Shown here one piece after another: positions 35,698 to 45,308 of a stretch of 64,000 bases of DNA. Numbering within the stretch: position 1 is the first letter of the stretch; the number at the start of each line of letters is the position of its first letter. Made by a program: the position numbers and the translations under genes. The DNA is taken from positions 4,774,001 to 4,838,000 of the forward strand of contig JAHRBC010000003.1 of assembly GCA_022702545.1 (NCBI GenBank), written 5' to 3'. Below the pieces are notes generated by a model, which was not told the DNA's origin, searched no databases, and saw only the letters and a program-made list of their open reading frames with translations. The stretch is from Phycomyces nitens. Taxonomy: Eukaryota; Mucoromycota; Mucoromycetes; Mucorales; Phycomycetaceae.

Positions 35698-35769
35698 GGG
35701 GATGTGATGTAGTGGTATCATATTCGCTTCGCATGCGAAAGGCCCCGGGTTCGAACCCCGGCTTCTCCA
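35698..35769 (+). tRNA. tRNA-Ala (CGC)
   Basis: Folds as a tRNA without intron. The anticodon arm is TTCGC-TTCGCAT-GCGAA with anticodon CGC. The T arm is CCGGG-TTCGAAC-CCCGG, which doubles as a B box. The acceptor stem GGGGATG pairs with CTTCTCC with one G-U and one U-U mismatch, followed by discriminator A. The D stem is weak (one mismatch). A T4 run at 35779-35782 can serve as RNA polymerase III terminator. An LTR retrotransposon begins 53 bp downstream. Confidence 0.85.
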
Positions 35770-35822
35770 GCTTTCTTCTTTTGCATCCACTCGATATTTG
35801 TTGTTTTTGCCGTTGTCGTTTC

Positions 35823-36133
35823 TGTCGTTCCTGATCTGGGATGGTCTTCCTTTTACTATAACAAAGCCAAAAGGTCAATCCCACTGGGGAAACAGGAGTA
35901 TACGTAAAATCAAAGAGAGGATAAAAGATACTTTTTATTATTATGACTTTGGTTATCTTATATAGTTCTCTAACTAATACTGCGCATTATCCGCAGTAGT
36001 TATTATATGATATTTTCATAAAAGAAGAGACATTGTACTGCGGTTAATGCTCAGGAAGATGTTACTGCGCATAAAGAAGTACTGCGGTTAATCATCTTCA
36101 GATTTTACGGATTCATCAAAATAATGTCCGACA
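35823..36133 (-). repeat. 3' LTR of the retrotransposon
   Basis: 311 bp, TG...CA ends, same as 40814-41124. The integrase reading frame runs about 46 bp into it before its stop. It contains repeated TACTGCGGTTAAT-like motifs. Confidence 0.95.
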
Positions 36134-37128
36134 TCACCCCCTCCCGAAACTGTTGATAGTCCTCGATCAACCACAGAGGAATCCACAAGGGAAAACGGCA
36201 AGGCAGAAGAGGCATCCAAGACAAGGTCACGGCGCATCTGGGCACGGGCAGGGGTTGGGTGATACCAGGTATTGTGAAAATCATCGGATTTGGCAATCTT
36301 GAGGCGATCGGCATGGACCCAGGAGGTATAAGGCACACCCTCCATGGTAGTGAGCTTGTATATGTTCTTTTCAAAGTTCTTGTCAACGACAATGTACGGT
36401 CCCATCCAGTTGTACTCTAAGCCAAATTTGTTCTCATGTCGTAGCAACAAATGCTCACCAATTGCAAACTGATGCGGTTTCATAATGGAGTCCCATCGTT
36501 CCTTGTCTTGTTGACTATTGGCGGCTACTCGAGCATCAGCATCTATGCGAGCTTGTTGGAGATTACGAAGAAAAGGAATGGCACCATCAGAAACAAGAGC
36601 AGGATCATTGGGAATCGATGTATCCATGAATGGGCGCAAGGGATCACCGGGAATACGGGGTTCGCGACCATATGTCAAGAAAAACGGGCTAAACCCAGTC
36701 GTGCGGTGCTTTCTGATTCGGCAAGCCCAAAGTGAAGTCTCCAGATATTCGTCCCAACGATGTATAGCTCCATGGACATATTTGCGCAACATTTGTTTGA
36801 GGATACCATTTAATCGTTCACATTTCCCATTGGTCCGGGGGTGAAAGGCAGAAGTCAACTTGTGGTGCAGCTTGATCTTTTGAATGTAGAATTTTAGGAT
36901 ATGCGACATAAAGTTGGCACCACGATCAGTGAGAATTTCGTCAGGGCAGCCAAAACGCATAACGATTTCTTCGTACAGGAAGTTGGCGATGGCTTCACCA
37001 GTGGCAGCAGGGACAGCACGGGCAATGGGCCAGTTAGTGGCATAATCAACTGCAACAAGAATCCAACGGTTTCCATTTACGGTAGTGGGTAGTTCTCCAA
37101 TGAAATCGAGATGCCAGCGTGAGAATGG
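36088..37128 (-). CDS. Retrotransposon integrase segment of pol, separated by a frame break
   Basis: Integrase catalytic core and C-terminus. The three acidic catalytic positions are visible: Asp in WHLDFIGE, Asp in ILTDRGANF, and Glu in NGKCERLNG. Then come the module GDPLRPF and a C-terminal fold including WMGPYIVVDKNF and SWVHADRLKI. The frame is offset from upstream pol: it becomes readable at 37128, right beside the C4 tract 37127-37130. The first in-frame ATG is internal (36960), so this segment would need a frameshift or an intact C tract to be made. Stop at 36088, inside the 3' LTR. It inserts element cDNA into the host genome in family members. Confidence 0.85.
   Translation of the reverse strand, partial: PFSRWHLDFIGELPTTVNGNRWILVAVDYATNWPIARAVPAATGEAIANFLYEEIVMRFGCPDEILTDRGANFMSHILKFYIQKIKLHHKLTSAFHPRTNGKCERLNGILKQMLRKYVHGAIHRWDEYLETSLWACRIRKHRTTGFSPFFLTYGREPRIPGDPLRPFMDTSIPNDPALVSDGAIPFLRNLQQARIDADARVAANSQQDKERWDSIMKPHQFAIGEHLLLRHENKFGLEYNWMGPYIVVDKNFEKNIYKLTTMEGVPYTSWVHADRLKIAKSDDFHNTWYHPTPARAQMRRDLVLDASSALPFSLVDSSVVDRGLSTVSGGGDVGHYFDESVKSEDD
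36134..36146 (-). other. Polypurine tract
   Basis: On the minus strand CGGGAGGGGGTGA abuts the 3' LTR, the standard place for plus-strand DNA priming. Confidence 0.75.
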
Positions 37129-39635
37129 GGAGGAATATCCAGTGGCTCCATCGGTGCATGGTGGATGTTACGTTCCGCGTTGGAAGCCAATTGGCATTGA
37201 GGGCACTTTTCCAGCCATTCTTTAATCTGACTTCGCATGCCTGGCCACCACCAACGTTTCTTCATGAGATCGTATACCGTGGTTTCACCAGCATGTCCAA
37301 AACCATTGTGGAAGTTGTTTACCAGATCGGCACGCTTTGTGAACAGTGCAAATCGAATCTCTTGAACGGTGTCACCAATCTTAACCAGTCTGAACACCTT
37401 CTGTTCCCGGACTACGAACTTATTGCGTTGTCGATTTAGTAACTCTTTGATATCTTCTGGCCATTCATCTTCGGTACGAGCATAGAATTTCGGCCAATCG
37501 GAAGTCTGTGTGTCTGGCATAGTGTACAAGTATTCGGGTTCCATGGAGTCAATCGCAGAGGCATCAAATTCGGGACCGTCCATTCGGGAGAGTACATCGG
37601 GAACACCGTTATCCTTGCCTGGCTTGTATTGGATGATAGGGTCGTATAGTTCAAATTCAGCAATCCATCTTACTAGGCGAGGAGTTGGCTTCACTTGGCT
37701 GCGGAAGTACTTGAGTGGGAGGTGGTCTGTGTATACCGTGAACGGCTTTCCTTCGATCATACACCGCCATGTACGCAAGGCGTGTAAGATACCCAGTAGC
37801 TCGCGTTCTTGGGCCGGATACGATCTTTCAGCGGTAGATAACTTCTTCGATTCAAACGCCAATGGTTTCAAAATTCCTTCCTCATCTTCTTGCATTAGAA
37901 CAGCACCAACACCGAAATCCGAGGCGTCAGTTTCAATACGGAACGGTTTGTCCATATCAGGGGCTAGGAGTACTGGTGCTGTACTAAGTTTTTCCTTGAG
38001 GATGTCAAAACTTGCCTGACATGTGTCCGTCCATACAATAGGGCGTCTCTTCGGCCCTGTGCCTTTGGTGAGATCCGTTAATGGGGCAGCAATTCCAGCA
38101 AAACCAGGAATAAAGCGTCGGTAGTGTTGTGCGAGGCCAATAAATTGCCGGACTTCTTGTACATTGGAGGGGGCTATCCATTCTTGTATGGTCTTGACCT
38201 TGTCCGGTGAGGGAAGTATGCCTTGTGCTGACACGTTGAAACCAAGGAAAGTTAGCTCCTTCTTGTTGAATTCACATTTCTTGAGGTTGGCAATCAACTT
38301 GGCTTCACGGAGGCGGTTCAACACATGGCGTACATGTTTAGCATGTTCTTCGGGGGTCTTGCTGAATATGAGGATGTCGTCCAAATATACCAAAGCAAAC
38401 TGGTCTAAGCAATCTCCAAGAACCTTATTCATGAGGTGTTGGAAAGTTGGCGGGGCATTTGTCAGACCAAAAGGCAGGACCAGGAACTCGTATTGACCAT
38501 ATCGGGTGTTGAATGCGGTTTTCGGCACATCAGAGTCTTGGATACGTACTTGGTGGTAACCACTCTTCAAATCCAGACTTGTGAAATGGTTTGACCCGCG
38601 GAGCCGTTCCAAACACTCGTCAATTCTTGGTAAGGGGTGGTTGTTACGGACAGTAACCTTGTTCAAGGCACGGTAGTCAACACACATTCTCATTTCGCCG
38701 TTCTTCTTTTTCACAAACAATATAGGTGCACCCCAAGGTGATGAGCTTGGACGGATGAGGCCGAGGTCTAAGAGTTCTTTCAATTGTTTCTTGAGCTCGT
38801 CGAGTTCGCGCGGGCTCATCTTGAACGGTGGTTTGTTAACAGGGTATGCATCGCCAGTGTTTATTACATGTTGAACATCACGGCTTGGCGGTAATCCGGG
38901 CAAACCATCTTGGAAAACGTCATCAAACTCTTTCACCAATGATGTCCATTGCTCGTCTTTTGTCATTTCACCTTTCTCGCTCTTGATGTGCAACAAAAAG
39001 CATTCAGCCTCCTCCCTCCGAGAGAGTTTCTGGACTTGCTTGGCAGATATGAGGTAGCCCAGGTGAGGCTTCATCGGGCGGTTACCATAAGGACGCAGGA
39101 CAAATTCATAGCCATCACGCGAGAGTAACCAGCTGTCACTATGCCAATCGGGAACGGGTTTGGCATTCTGCAACCATGTGCGTCCGAGGATCAGGTCGAA
39201 TTTGGTGGGGAACACGAAGGCATCAACAACATCATTATAGCCGTTAAGAGAGAGAGTTAATGTGGCTTTTCGATTAATATTAATGCTGTGTCCGCCGGCA
39301 GTTTCAACTGATCGCCCAGGGATATCCGTGACAAGTGTGGCTAAATGAGTGATTTGCGGGGATACGTAGTTTGCACTAGCACCACTATCGACGAGAACCA
39401 ATATCTGTTGTCCATTGAGTGTAGCAGCATACAGAGGGAGATCGGTATCCACAGCAGAGTGAAGATCTTCAAGAAAACTTTGATCGGCGGTGAGACAAGG
39501 GTCACAGTTCTCTTCAGAAATAGTCTTGTTCTCTTCATTGGTAACAACTTTATACTGGTCACAAGTTTCTTTATTACTCAAATGTTCAATAGGCTCATTA
39601 TTGATACTGGCCTGTGGGGAGGAATTTTCTTCCAT
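37077..39635 (-). CDS. Retrotransposon pol: protease, reverse transcriptase, RNase H, integrase zinc domain
   Basis: First ATG at 39635. Aspartic protease site LVDSGASANYV near the N-terminus. Reverse transcriptase shows SPWGAPILFVKKKNG, FTSLDLKSGYHQV and the catalytic LVYLDDILIFS. RNase H shows FRIETDASDFGVGAVL. The integrase HHCC zinc domain is present (His in FHNGFGHAGET, Cys in CPQCQLAS). The frame then runs into an early stop at 37077 because of the C4-tract break. The frame is open upstream of the ATG for about 40 nt into the end of gag, in the minus-one frame, compatible with gag-pol frameshifting. It copies element RNA into DNA in virus-like particles. Confidence 0.92.
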   Translation of the reverse strand: MEENSSPQASINNEPIEHLSNKETCDQYKVVTNEENKTISEENCDPCLTADQSFLEDLHSAVDTDLPLYAATLNGQQILVLVDSGASANYVSPQITHLATLVTDIPGRSVETAGGHSININRKATLTLSLNGYNDVVDAFVFPTKFDLILGRTWLQNAKPVPDWHSDSWLLSRDGYEFVLRPYGNRPMKPHLGYLISAKQVQKLSRREEAECFLLHIKSEKGEMTKDEQWTSLVKEFDDVFQDGLPGLPPSRDVQHVINTGDAYPVNKPPFKMSPRELDELKKQLKELLDLGLIRPSSSPWGAPILFVKKKNGEMRMCVDYRALNKVTVRNNHPLPRIDECLERLRGSNHFTSLDLKSGYHQVRIQDSDVPKTAFNTRYGQYEFLVLPFGLTNAPPTFQHLMNKVLGDCLDQFALVYLDDILIFSKTPEEHAKHVRHVLNRLREAKLIANLKKCEFNKKELTFLGFNVSAQGILPSPDKVKTIQEWIAPSNVQEVRQFIGLAQHYRRFIPGFAGIAAPLTDLTKGTGPKRRPIVWTDTCQASFDILKEKLSTAPVLLAPDMDKPFRIETDASDFGVGAVLMQEDEEGILKPLAFESKKLSTAERSYPAQERELLGILHALRTWRCMIEGKPFTVYTDHLPLKYFRSQVKPTPRLVRWIAEFELYDPIIQYKPGKDNGVPDVLSRMDGPEFDASAIDSMEPEYLYTMPDTQTSDWPKFYARTEDEWPEDIKELLNRQRNKFVVREQKVFRLVKIGDTVQEIRFALFTKRADLVNNFHNGFGHAGETTVYDLMKKRWWWPGMRSQIKEWLEKCPQCQLASNAERNIHHAPMEPLDIPPHSHAGISISLENYPLP

Positions 39636-39655
39636 TGTACACAACCGACCTCCCG

Positions 39656-40774
39656 TTACGGTTGTGTTTCGCGAAAATCCTGCTTCTTTCGGTGCTCCTC
39701 ATCCAACTGCTTAATCACAGCCATGCGTTGTCTGCAATTCCTCTTGATATGGCCGGGCTTGCCACACCAATGGCAAGTAGCACTGGTTCGTGCTGGCTGG
39801 GGACGGGACTGGTAGTTGTTGCGGCGGCCATTGATTGCATCCAGGTCCATGGGCTCGGGTCCACTATACTGCTGGTATTGTGGTTGGTACTGTGGCTGGT
39901 ATTGTTGAGGCAATGGGGCAGGCGTGTACATTTCTTGTTGACCAAGCTGGAGACCACTGGCATATGCCAAGGCAATGTTACAGGCATCGTCAACGTCGAC
40001 AGGGCGGGCAGCAAGGACATTACCACGCACACTTGGGTGGAGACCTCGGACAAACTTGTCAAGAGCTTCTTCGTCGTTCATCCCAGGAAGCTCCAACTGG
40101 ATGTCTTGGAAGGCATCGATGTACTCGGCCACAGTTCCTCTTTGGTATAGTCTTGCGAGGCGGTCCCTAGAGGTCTGTAACGAGTATACTGGGCGGAATT
40201 CTCCTGAAAGAGCAAGTCTAAATTCGTCCCAGGTTGTTGGATGCTTCTCCTTGAGTTCCATTCGTCGCCACCAAGTGTCGGCTCGGTCACGCAGCAGGTT
40301 CACTGCAAAATCACAGGCTCTGGTGGGGGTGAATTTGTAGTACTTGGTGTAACGTTCGACTGCGCGCAGCCAACCATCGACAACTGCGGCAGATCGTTCT
40401 CCTCTAAAACAATCTGGTTGTTTTATACGTTCTGCTCGCGAGTCTTGCTGTGCAGTTACTGCCTTCATCGCTTCAGCCACAGCTGCTGCTATGGCTTCGG
40501 CTGTGACTGTGACAGGTGGAGGGGCCATTTCTTCTGGTTTTCTGTTCTTTCCTGTTAGTGTCGCGGCAAGGTGTTGGGCAAGTTCGGACCACTTTTCTTC
40601 TCGTGCAGGAGTACTCTTGATTCTTTGTTCTTCGGGTACGTATGGTACACGCCGGTTCTTCTTATAGTCGGTTACTAGTTCGCTGGGTAACAAGTTCTGG
40701 ACTCGTTCTTCAATCTCGAACTGGCTAAGTGTTTTGTTGTCAAGTGTTTCTTGGTGTCTTTCAACCGGATTCAT
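39656..40774 (-). CDS. Retrotransposon gag with CCHC zinc knuckle
   Basis: Structural capsid/nucleocapsid protein, 372 residues from ATG 40774. A charged N-terminal region leads into a Ty3-type capsid core (RYTKYYKFTPTRACDFAVN, then RDRADTWWRRME, then LSGEFRPVYSLQTSRDRL). A Gln/Pro/Tyr-rich linker and one CCHC knuckle follow: CHWCGKPGHIKRNC, which binds the element RNA. Stop at 39656. It lies just downstream of the primer-binding site. The family assignment is firm from order and motifs. Confidence 0.9.
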   Translation of the reverse strand: MNPVERHQETLDNKTLSQFEIEERVQNLLPSELVTDYKKNRRVPYVPEEQRIKSTPAREEKWSELAQHLAATLTGKNRKPEEMAPPPVTVTAEAIAAAVAEAMKAVTAQQDSRAERIKQPDCFRGERSAAVVDGWLRAVERYTKYYKFTPTRACDFAVNLLRDRADTWWRRMELKEKHPTTWDEFRLALSGEFRPVYSLQTSRDRLARLYQRGTVAEYIDAFQDIQLELPGMNDEEALDKFVRGLHPSVRGNVLAARPVDVDDACNIALAYASGLQLGQQEMYTPAPLPQQYQPQYQPQYQQYSGPEPMDLDAINGRRNNYQSRPQPARTSATCHWCGKPGHIKRNCRQRMAVIKQLDEEHRKKQDFRETQP

Positions 40775-40798
40775 CAAAATTTATTAGGAGGAAAAATA

Positions 40799-40811
40799 GC
40801 TTCAGCTACCA
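40799..40811 (-). other. Primer-binding site
   Basis: On the minus strand TGGTAGCTGAAGC begins two bases after the 5' LTR. TGGTAGC is what Ty3-group elements use to pair with the 3' end (GCTACCA) of a tRNA, usually initiator Met. The tRNA identity is inferred. Confidence 0.6.
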
Positions 40812-40813
40812 AT

Positions 40814-41124
40814 TGTCGTTCCTGATCTGGGATGGTCTTCCTTTTACTATAACAAAGCCAAAAGGTCAATCCCACTGGGGAAACAGGAGTATACGTAAAA
40901 TCAAAGAGAGGATAAAAGATACTTTTTATTATTATGACTTTGGTTATCTTATATAGTTCTCTAACTAATACTGCGCATTATCCGCAGTAGTTATTATATG
41001 ATATTTTCATAAAAGAAGAGACATTGTACTGCGGTTAATGCTCAGGAAGATGTTACTGCGCATAAAGAAGTACTGCGGTTAATCATCTTCAGATTTTACG
41101 GATTCATCAAAATAATGTCCGACA
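40814..41124 (-). repeat. 5' LTR of the retrotransposon
   Basis: 311 bp, apparently identical to 35823-36133. It should contain the element promoter, transcribing leftwards in window coordinates. Confidence 0.95.
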
Positions 41125-41726
41125 TTTCTTTTTATTTATTGAACAAATTGAAAACTTTCGGGACTAACCGGTCATTGTGTCTTTTCTTTTTTGATTGTCG
41201 ACTACAAACGTCAAGTGGTTTCTCAAGATAAGTATAAAAGAAAAAGAATAAAAAAAAGGATACTATAATTTCGGGATTGAACATTTTTTAGAAGAAAAAA
41301 GCCACATGTCATTTTGTGACTAGGATAATCAAACTGAGATCATATTGGTTAAACTTGCATGAAAAACAGTAGGTCTGGTCAACCGTAAAATACCGTGCTT
41401 TGTTCAAAAATTTTGGTCAGTCAATGATAGTACGATAGTATTGTCAATTGTGAGCGCAAAATCAGCGGTTGACTATCTTCTATCGCACATTGGAGCCTAT
41501 CAATTTTTTGTTTTTGCATGTGTAAATTTACTAAAGATACAAATAAAATACACCATCCAAGCAGAGAAAGGATGAATACGATCATACAAGAGATCTGCCC
41601 AACCGAATAAAAACCGTCCTTCTATTCGGGATAAATATAAAGTAATACATGTGGTTGGTACATGGCTTCCAAGTGTAAACCAACTCACATCTCTTGTCCC
41701 ATTTTATTACTATCTTTTTAATGGTT
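41125..41726. other. Intergenic, nothing recognised
   Basis: AT-rich flank between the retrotransposon and the WD40 gene. It starts with the TTTC target duplication. No motif-bearing frame was found. Confidence 0.45.
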
Positions 41727-44700
41727 TCATCTACCCCATACATGGACAACTCCACCAGATCCAGAAACACCTGCTACAATCACCATGGATTCTTCATTGA
41801 CTGCCAAGCTAGTAATGTCGTTTGTAGCTTGATACGTCTTTATAAGCTTACCACCGGCCATTGTATCCCATAGTTTAACCTATACACATATATCTACAAT
41901 TAGCAACTATATCTTTATTGTTAATATATCAGTACTTACCATTCCATCCCCACCACTGGTTATAAGAATGGAACTATTAGACAACCAATGTACACCTGAA
42001 ATACCAATATCTGCCTCATGGACACTTCGAGCGCTTGTACTTGGTGCTAAAGAGAAAATGTTAAGATTGAGGATAAAACTAATCGAACAACATACCATGA
42101 GAAAGACGATAAACAGGTTTTTCAGGGGATCGTACATCAACCACAGCAATCTCATTTGTAGCATTTCCAGATGCAACATAGTTTAAGCATGGACTAGATT
42201 GAAAATAAAGGATTCAATACTAGTCAAGACATGGCTTGTGTGTCTAATATTTTACCTATATGCTACCACATTCACGTCTATGTGATTAGTAAGTGCAGCA
42301 ATCACAGGTGCTGTTATACGATAGTCATGTATATAAAGATATCCGTCACCCACTGTTCCATCTGCAGCACCGTAATTTCCTGTCGCAAAGCTTTTACCTA
42401 GCGTTTTTCCAGTTTAGCCAATATTAAAGTATTATCGACACACAAATGTTTACCATCAGGGCAAACATCCAGGGCACTAACAGCGCCACCTTTATAATCG
42501 TCTTTAAATGTATATAGCTCCATAGCTTCGCTTGTATTTATATCAAAACTTTGCACCTAAACATCTTGTCAGAACGGAATTAAATATCAAAAAGACTTAC
42601 AAGTCCTGGCCGTAAAGGATTTTCATTTTTTATGCCAGCAAATAGGATGTTTTCAGATGAATAACGCCCAAATTCGAGACATTCGATACTTGGGTTCAAC
42701 ATATTAGCATAGTCCAAGACACACAGGGATCCTGTTCCCTTTGTGCCCGACTTATCTACGGTCCAAATGACAGCATCACCGTCTTCTGAACCTGTTGCCA
42801 GGATATTCTCTTTGACGTCACGCTTAACGGCAATTTGATTAATTCTTTCAGAATGGTATTCTATCAATGTATAAATATATCGTGTAAATGAGATTGGTTC
42901 TTAATTTTTTTTAGTACAATCATCATCTTGCCTAGCTTTGACAGAAACTCGCCGGTATCGGAGGACCATACCATGGCACGATGGTCAAACGACGCCGAAT
43001 AGATTAATGTTTGGTCAACAGACACCTTGACATCGCTCACACTGGCCCAGAGATCTACAAATCATGATATTAATACAACGTATATCGAAAACTCCTTGGT
43101 ATAATCAGGAAGCCAACCTTGCAGTGTATTGTCTGGAAGTCTTATAGGTGTATTGTGACACGGTAAGCATTGCACTTCATCGGATGTTTCTCTCCACACT
43201 CGCAGATTTCCAGGTCTATTGTATTCTATTTGAGAATCACACGTAGACCCTGCCACCACAGTAAGTATATGTGTTTTTGGATTTTGGAATACTCCTAATG
43301 AGAATACATCGCCACTGCCTTCTCCAAATGTACTAGATGTATGTAGGTTGCACCAGCCAGAAACTTCCAGAGGTATCGGTACAAATGTTGTAGATAGTTG
43401 ACGTTCTTTCAAAAGACGATATGTTGATTTTCGTATGTTTCGGTCTGATTCAATGGATAGCAAGTTATTTTCTTTTCTAGACTTGTTTTCTTTTAAAGCT
43501 AAACTCGCCTTTCTTTCTGAGGATCATGGTAGGATAAGGGTAGACTTTGTGGACTCCTTCTTTATAATCGATCCAGTAACGCTGACAGTCTGCAGTTGTT
43601 CGCCCTGGCAAATATAGAGTCACTGTTACCCAGTCGATTGTCGACAGGCGTCGCTTGAACCTTTCTCCTGGTTCGACCATTTCTTTAATGATATCTCGTT
43701 CATAGTCGCTAAATGGCCAATGGACTATGTCTCCCTGTTCAAACTGCGCCCAGTCCTCCCAATTGGAATTCCCCCATGCGAAACATGGCATATATGGCTT
43801 CATGCGTTGAACAGAGGATGATGAACGGTCGGATGAAGATTTACCGGTGTTTTGGCGGCGTGTGGCGCGTGTGGCTTTGGTGGCAACATGTACACTAGGT
43901 TTTGGAAGAGAACCTCCCAAAGGTCCAAGAGAATCTATATAAATATCAAGCATCTCGAGCATCTCAAAAGCGCCTGTCCGAGGAGGGAACCGAGTCTTTA
44001 CTTTACGAGGCAAGATATCTTTGGGTGGTCTGACCTAGATGCTTAAAATGCGTCAAGAACCCCTCGTCAACTTTTTCTTCAATCTTATATTACCCATTTA
44101 TCGCCATCATGAAGTGCCTGAACATAGCTCCAATCCGGCTTTTCATTTGATTTCAGAGGTGCCTTTGGCTTACTCTGAAAAGAGTATTCCATAGGCTGAT
44201 TGCTTGTGGTGATCGGAAGCGGTTCCGGTGTACGTTCAGAACACTCGGCCCATTCGCCTGATTCGTCTGAACTGGATTGATGGTCATCATTATCGATGGG
44301 GTCCATAAGCTGTGTGATATCCTCATTGGTGTCTTGACTATCAATCCCATCCAACCTATCTTTAACTCCAATGTTGTCATCAAAGTTATAGACATTGTTG
44401 ATATCAGAGCATTCATTTTCACTATCGTCATCTTCATCGTCATCTTCATCGGACATTTCATCAAATATCTCGTCGATAATGATATCAGTATTGGACCTTT
44501 TGTTCGTTGTGTGAGAAGATTCGCTAGAAGAAGTACCATTTGTGGCTGAGGTCAAGAGTGAGAACGACGATATTGTCGACAGAGGTAGTTCGGTATCAGA
44601 GTGTTGATCTGGGATATACTTGTACTCAAATGGAGGAGGCATCGAGACATCCATACCGGCCTCTATAAGTATAGCTATATTCCTGCTGACTCTTTCTGTG

Positions 44701-45308
44701 AGCATATCTCTTTCTGCCATGATTTCTCGTTCTGGTCGTAGGTCAATTTCGCCCTCTTCTAGCTCATCTTCTTCATATTCTTCTTCTTCATATTCTTCTT
44801 GTTCTTGTTCTTGTTCTTCTTGTTCTTGTTCTTCGTGTTCTTCGTGTTCATCTGATTCTTCTTGTTCTTGTTCATCTTCTTCCAACTCCCCCTCCTCCAA
44901 CTCCCCCTCCTCCAACTCCTCTTCGTTTTCTTCTTCTTCTTCTGTTTCAGAGTCAAGTGAGATGGGATTCGTCATGCTATTTCCCTGGGTCTCGGTGACT
45001 GGATCAATGTCAAATGTTGGATTTTGAAATAATGGCAAACTGTCTTCGTCATCACTGCTAATGTAGACAGTTTCTGGTTCAAAATTAGAAGAATTGGTTT
45101 GAGGGTCGGAGGTTGACTGGGCATTTGACAGGTTGGCTCGACCGGTTGTGAATGGAGGGCTTTGAGAAGTTTGACAAGAAATGTGGGATTCAGATACTTT
45201 ATCGCCTGGAATGGCTGTATGCTTGCCATTATAAGAACGGTCTCGAATTGGCATGTACCTGGGAAAGAGAGTTTTGAAGAGTCTGACATAAGCTCCTTCG
45301 TTTTCCAT
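41727..45308 (-). CDS. SANT/Myb plus WD40-repeat protein with a frame discontinuity
   Basis: Start ATG 45308. The N-terminal 400 residues are disordered and strongly acidic, with a long Glu-rich tract (44755-44945) and an Asp/Glu cluster near 44400-44460. An intron after DGDKW (about 44030-44095) leads to VRPPKDILPRKVKTRFPPRTG. A SANT-like helix trio follows: WPFSDYERDIIKEMV, STIDWVTVTLYLPGR and TTADCQRYWIDYKEG (43540-43760). C-terminally lie WD40-type blades, e.g. LIYSASFDHRAMVW, NILATGSEDGDAVIW and ILITSGGDGMVKLW, ending VVHVWGR at 41727. The SANT frame hits TAG at 43477 while the propeller frame, which has no ATG of its own, starts one base off near 43500. One gene is therefore more likely than two. 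I do not recognise the protein; a chromatin or transcription role is inferred. Confidence 0.65.

Larger units (their letters stand above)
35823..41124 (-). mobile_element. Ty3/gypsy LTR retrotransposon, 5.3 kb
   Basis: Full-length element bounded by two 311-bp LTRs that look identical by eye. Ends are TGTCG...CGACA, flanked by a 4-bp duplication TTTC (35819-35822 and 41125-41128). On the minus strand the order is LTR, primer-binding site, gag, protease, reverse transcriptase, RNase H, integrase, polypurine tract, LTR. Integrase after RT/RNase H is the Ty3/gypsy order. Identical LTRs imply recent insertion. One frame break in pol (C4 tract, 37127-37130) would block a continuous integrase unless it is a sequencing error. 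I see no chromodomain at the C-terminus. Confidence 0.95.

Noticed and set aside
43477..44013. Separate Myb-only gene ending at the TAG at 43477
   Set aside because: The following WD40 frame would then lack any start codon and only about 20 bp would separate the genes; one gene with a frame problem fits better.
44620..45027. Ser/Cys-rich 135-codon plus-strand frame
   Set aside because: It is the antisense shadow of the Glu-rich tract of the SANT-WD40 gene; repeats of GAA/GAG read as TTC/CTC on the other strand.
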